Part shown: positions 5,921 through 6,392 of the stretch, in pieces
Layout of the letters: each line of letters begins with the position of its first letter
Position numbering within the stretch: position 1 is the stretch's first letter
Assembly (NCBI GenBank): GCA_903916165.1
Contig: CAIWVR010000143.1
Coordinates: 1-6,392 of the forward strand
From: an uncultured Hyphomicrobiales bacterium
Lineage (GTDB): Bacteria; Pseudomonadota; Alphaproteobacteria; Rhizobiales; Beijerinckiaceae
Length of the DNA: 6,392 nucleotides
Reading direction: 5' to 3'
Position numbers and translations under genes: made by a program
Notes under the pieces: model-generated
The model's input: only the letters and a program-made list of their open reading frames with translations
Databases searched by the model: none
What the model was told of the DNA's origin: nothing

Positions 5921-6392
5921 TCAGATATTATAAATGTCGATCGCACCAATGATGCGATCATCATGGATGATGACCTTTTTGAAGAGGACAGAAAACCCGC
6001 CAGCCCTTTCCTCAAGTTCATATTCATAGCGCCCGGCACGAAGCACCGCACCCGAGGTACGCAGGAACGAATGCACCATCCAGTTGGCCTGCGCCTTGAT
6101 CTTTCCGCCCTCGCGCTGCACGCCGGTGCAACTCACGATGTGTACGGTGTGGGGCACAGGCAGCGAGGCATAGGAATCTTCGCTTTCAATACGGAAGATC
6201 CGGGCTTCAAGTTCCACACGGTCGGCCCAGATCAGGCTGAGCTGGCGGCTCGGATCAGTCGTCATCACATCGTCACCGTTCCAGACCGGTGCCCAATAAC
6301 GCGCTTCATGAGCGTAAAGCTCGAGCCAGTCATGCCAGGCGCGGCTATCGAGCAATGCTCCCTCATGTGCCAGGAACGCGCTCACACGCGCG
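5921..6392 (-). CDS. Aromatic-ring-hydroxylating dioxygenase beta subunit, 5' end probably outside window
   Basis: This is the small subunit of a Rieske non-haem iron oxygenase, with the SnoaL/NTF2-like cone fold. It packs with the catalytic alpha subunit and carries no cofactor itself. The family pattern is clear: FLAHEGALLDSRAWHDWLEL at the start, then ARYWAPV, PHTVHIVS (the usual P-x-T-x-H-x-V-S/T segment) and a C-terminal strand series ending VLFKKVIIHDD. A GTG at 6385-6383 could start a 154-aa product. However, the frame stays open to the window edge (Ala-Arg precedes it) and family members usually begin 5-20 residues earlier, so I treat it as 5'-partial. The alpha subunit normally lies next to it, here expected beyond 6392. 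Substrate class is not evident. Benzoate-, biphenyl- or salicylate-type oxygenases are all possible. Confidence 0.85.
   Translation of the reverse strand, partial: ARVSAFLAHEGALLDSRAWHDWLELYAHEARYWAPVWNGDDVMTTDPSRQLSLIWADRVELEARIFRIESEDSYASLPVPHTVHIVSCTGVQREGGKIKAQANWMVHSFLRTSGAVLRAGRYEYELEERAGGFSVLFKKVIIHDDRIIGAIDIYNI

Noticed and set aside
1..6392. tRNA, rRNA, CRISPR array, phage defence or toxin-antitoxin genes
   Set aside because: No cloverleaf ending, no regularly spaced direct repeats and no matching protein motifs were seen. The coding space is filled by metabolic and arsenic genes.

Overview
The window reads as an accessory region of an alphaproteobacterium, most likely Rhizobiales. 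The main reason is the arsenic block, a rhizobial-type arsR / arsC / aquaglyceroporin arrangement as known from Sinorhizobium meliloti. The sequence is fairly G+C-rich. Every gene I can support lies on the minus strand, so transcription runs from high to low coordinates.

Region 1 (about 6392 to 1674) is a tightly packed, probably single-operon catabolic cluster. In transcription order it encodes a ring-hydroxylating dioxygenase beta subunit (cut by the window edge), an MmgE/PrpD-family protein, a fumarylacetoacetate-hydrolase (FAH) family enzyme, an HpcH/HpaI-family aldolase and a two-domain cupin dioxygenase of the gentisate/salicylate dioxygenase type. Gaps are 42 bp, 40 bp, a 4-bp ATGA overlap and 56 bp. 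The family order suggests a pathway: a Rieske oxygenase hydroxylates an aromatic ring, the bicupin cleaves it, the FAH-family enzyme hydrates or hydrolyses the product, and the aldolase releases a small 2-oxo acid. The PrpD-like protein would act on a ring-cleavage intermediate or side chain. The substrate cannot be read from the sequence. The oxygenase alpha subunit, reductase, regulator and transporter are not in the window and may lie beyond position 6392.

Region 2 (about 1295 to 1673) has no convincing gene. It holds two perfect 7-bp-stem hairpins, a 9-bp inverted repeat and clustered TGACA/TGTCA words. It may be the scar of a mobile element or a relict control region.

Region 3 (about 1294 to 1) is an arsenic-detoxification block. 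The arsR repressor gene is a clear pseudogene, with a lost start codon, two frameshifts and an in-frame stop. An apparently intact arsC arsenate reductase follows, and its stop overlaps the start of an aqpS-like aquaglyceroporin that runs off the left edge. The inferred scheme is reduction of arsenate to arsenite by ArsC, then exit of arsenite through the channel. ArsR control from this locus would be lost.

No rRNA, tRNA, CRISPR array, intact insertion sequence or replication origin was recognised.
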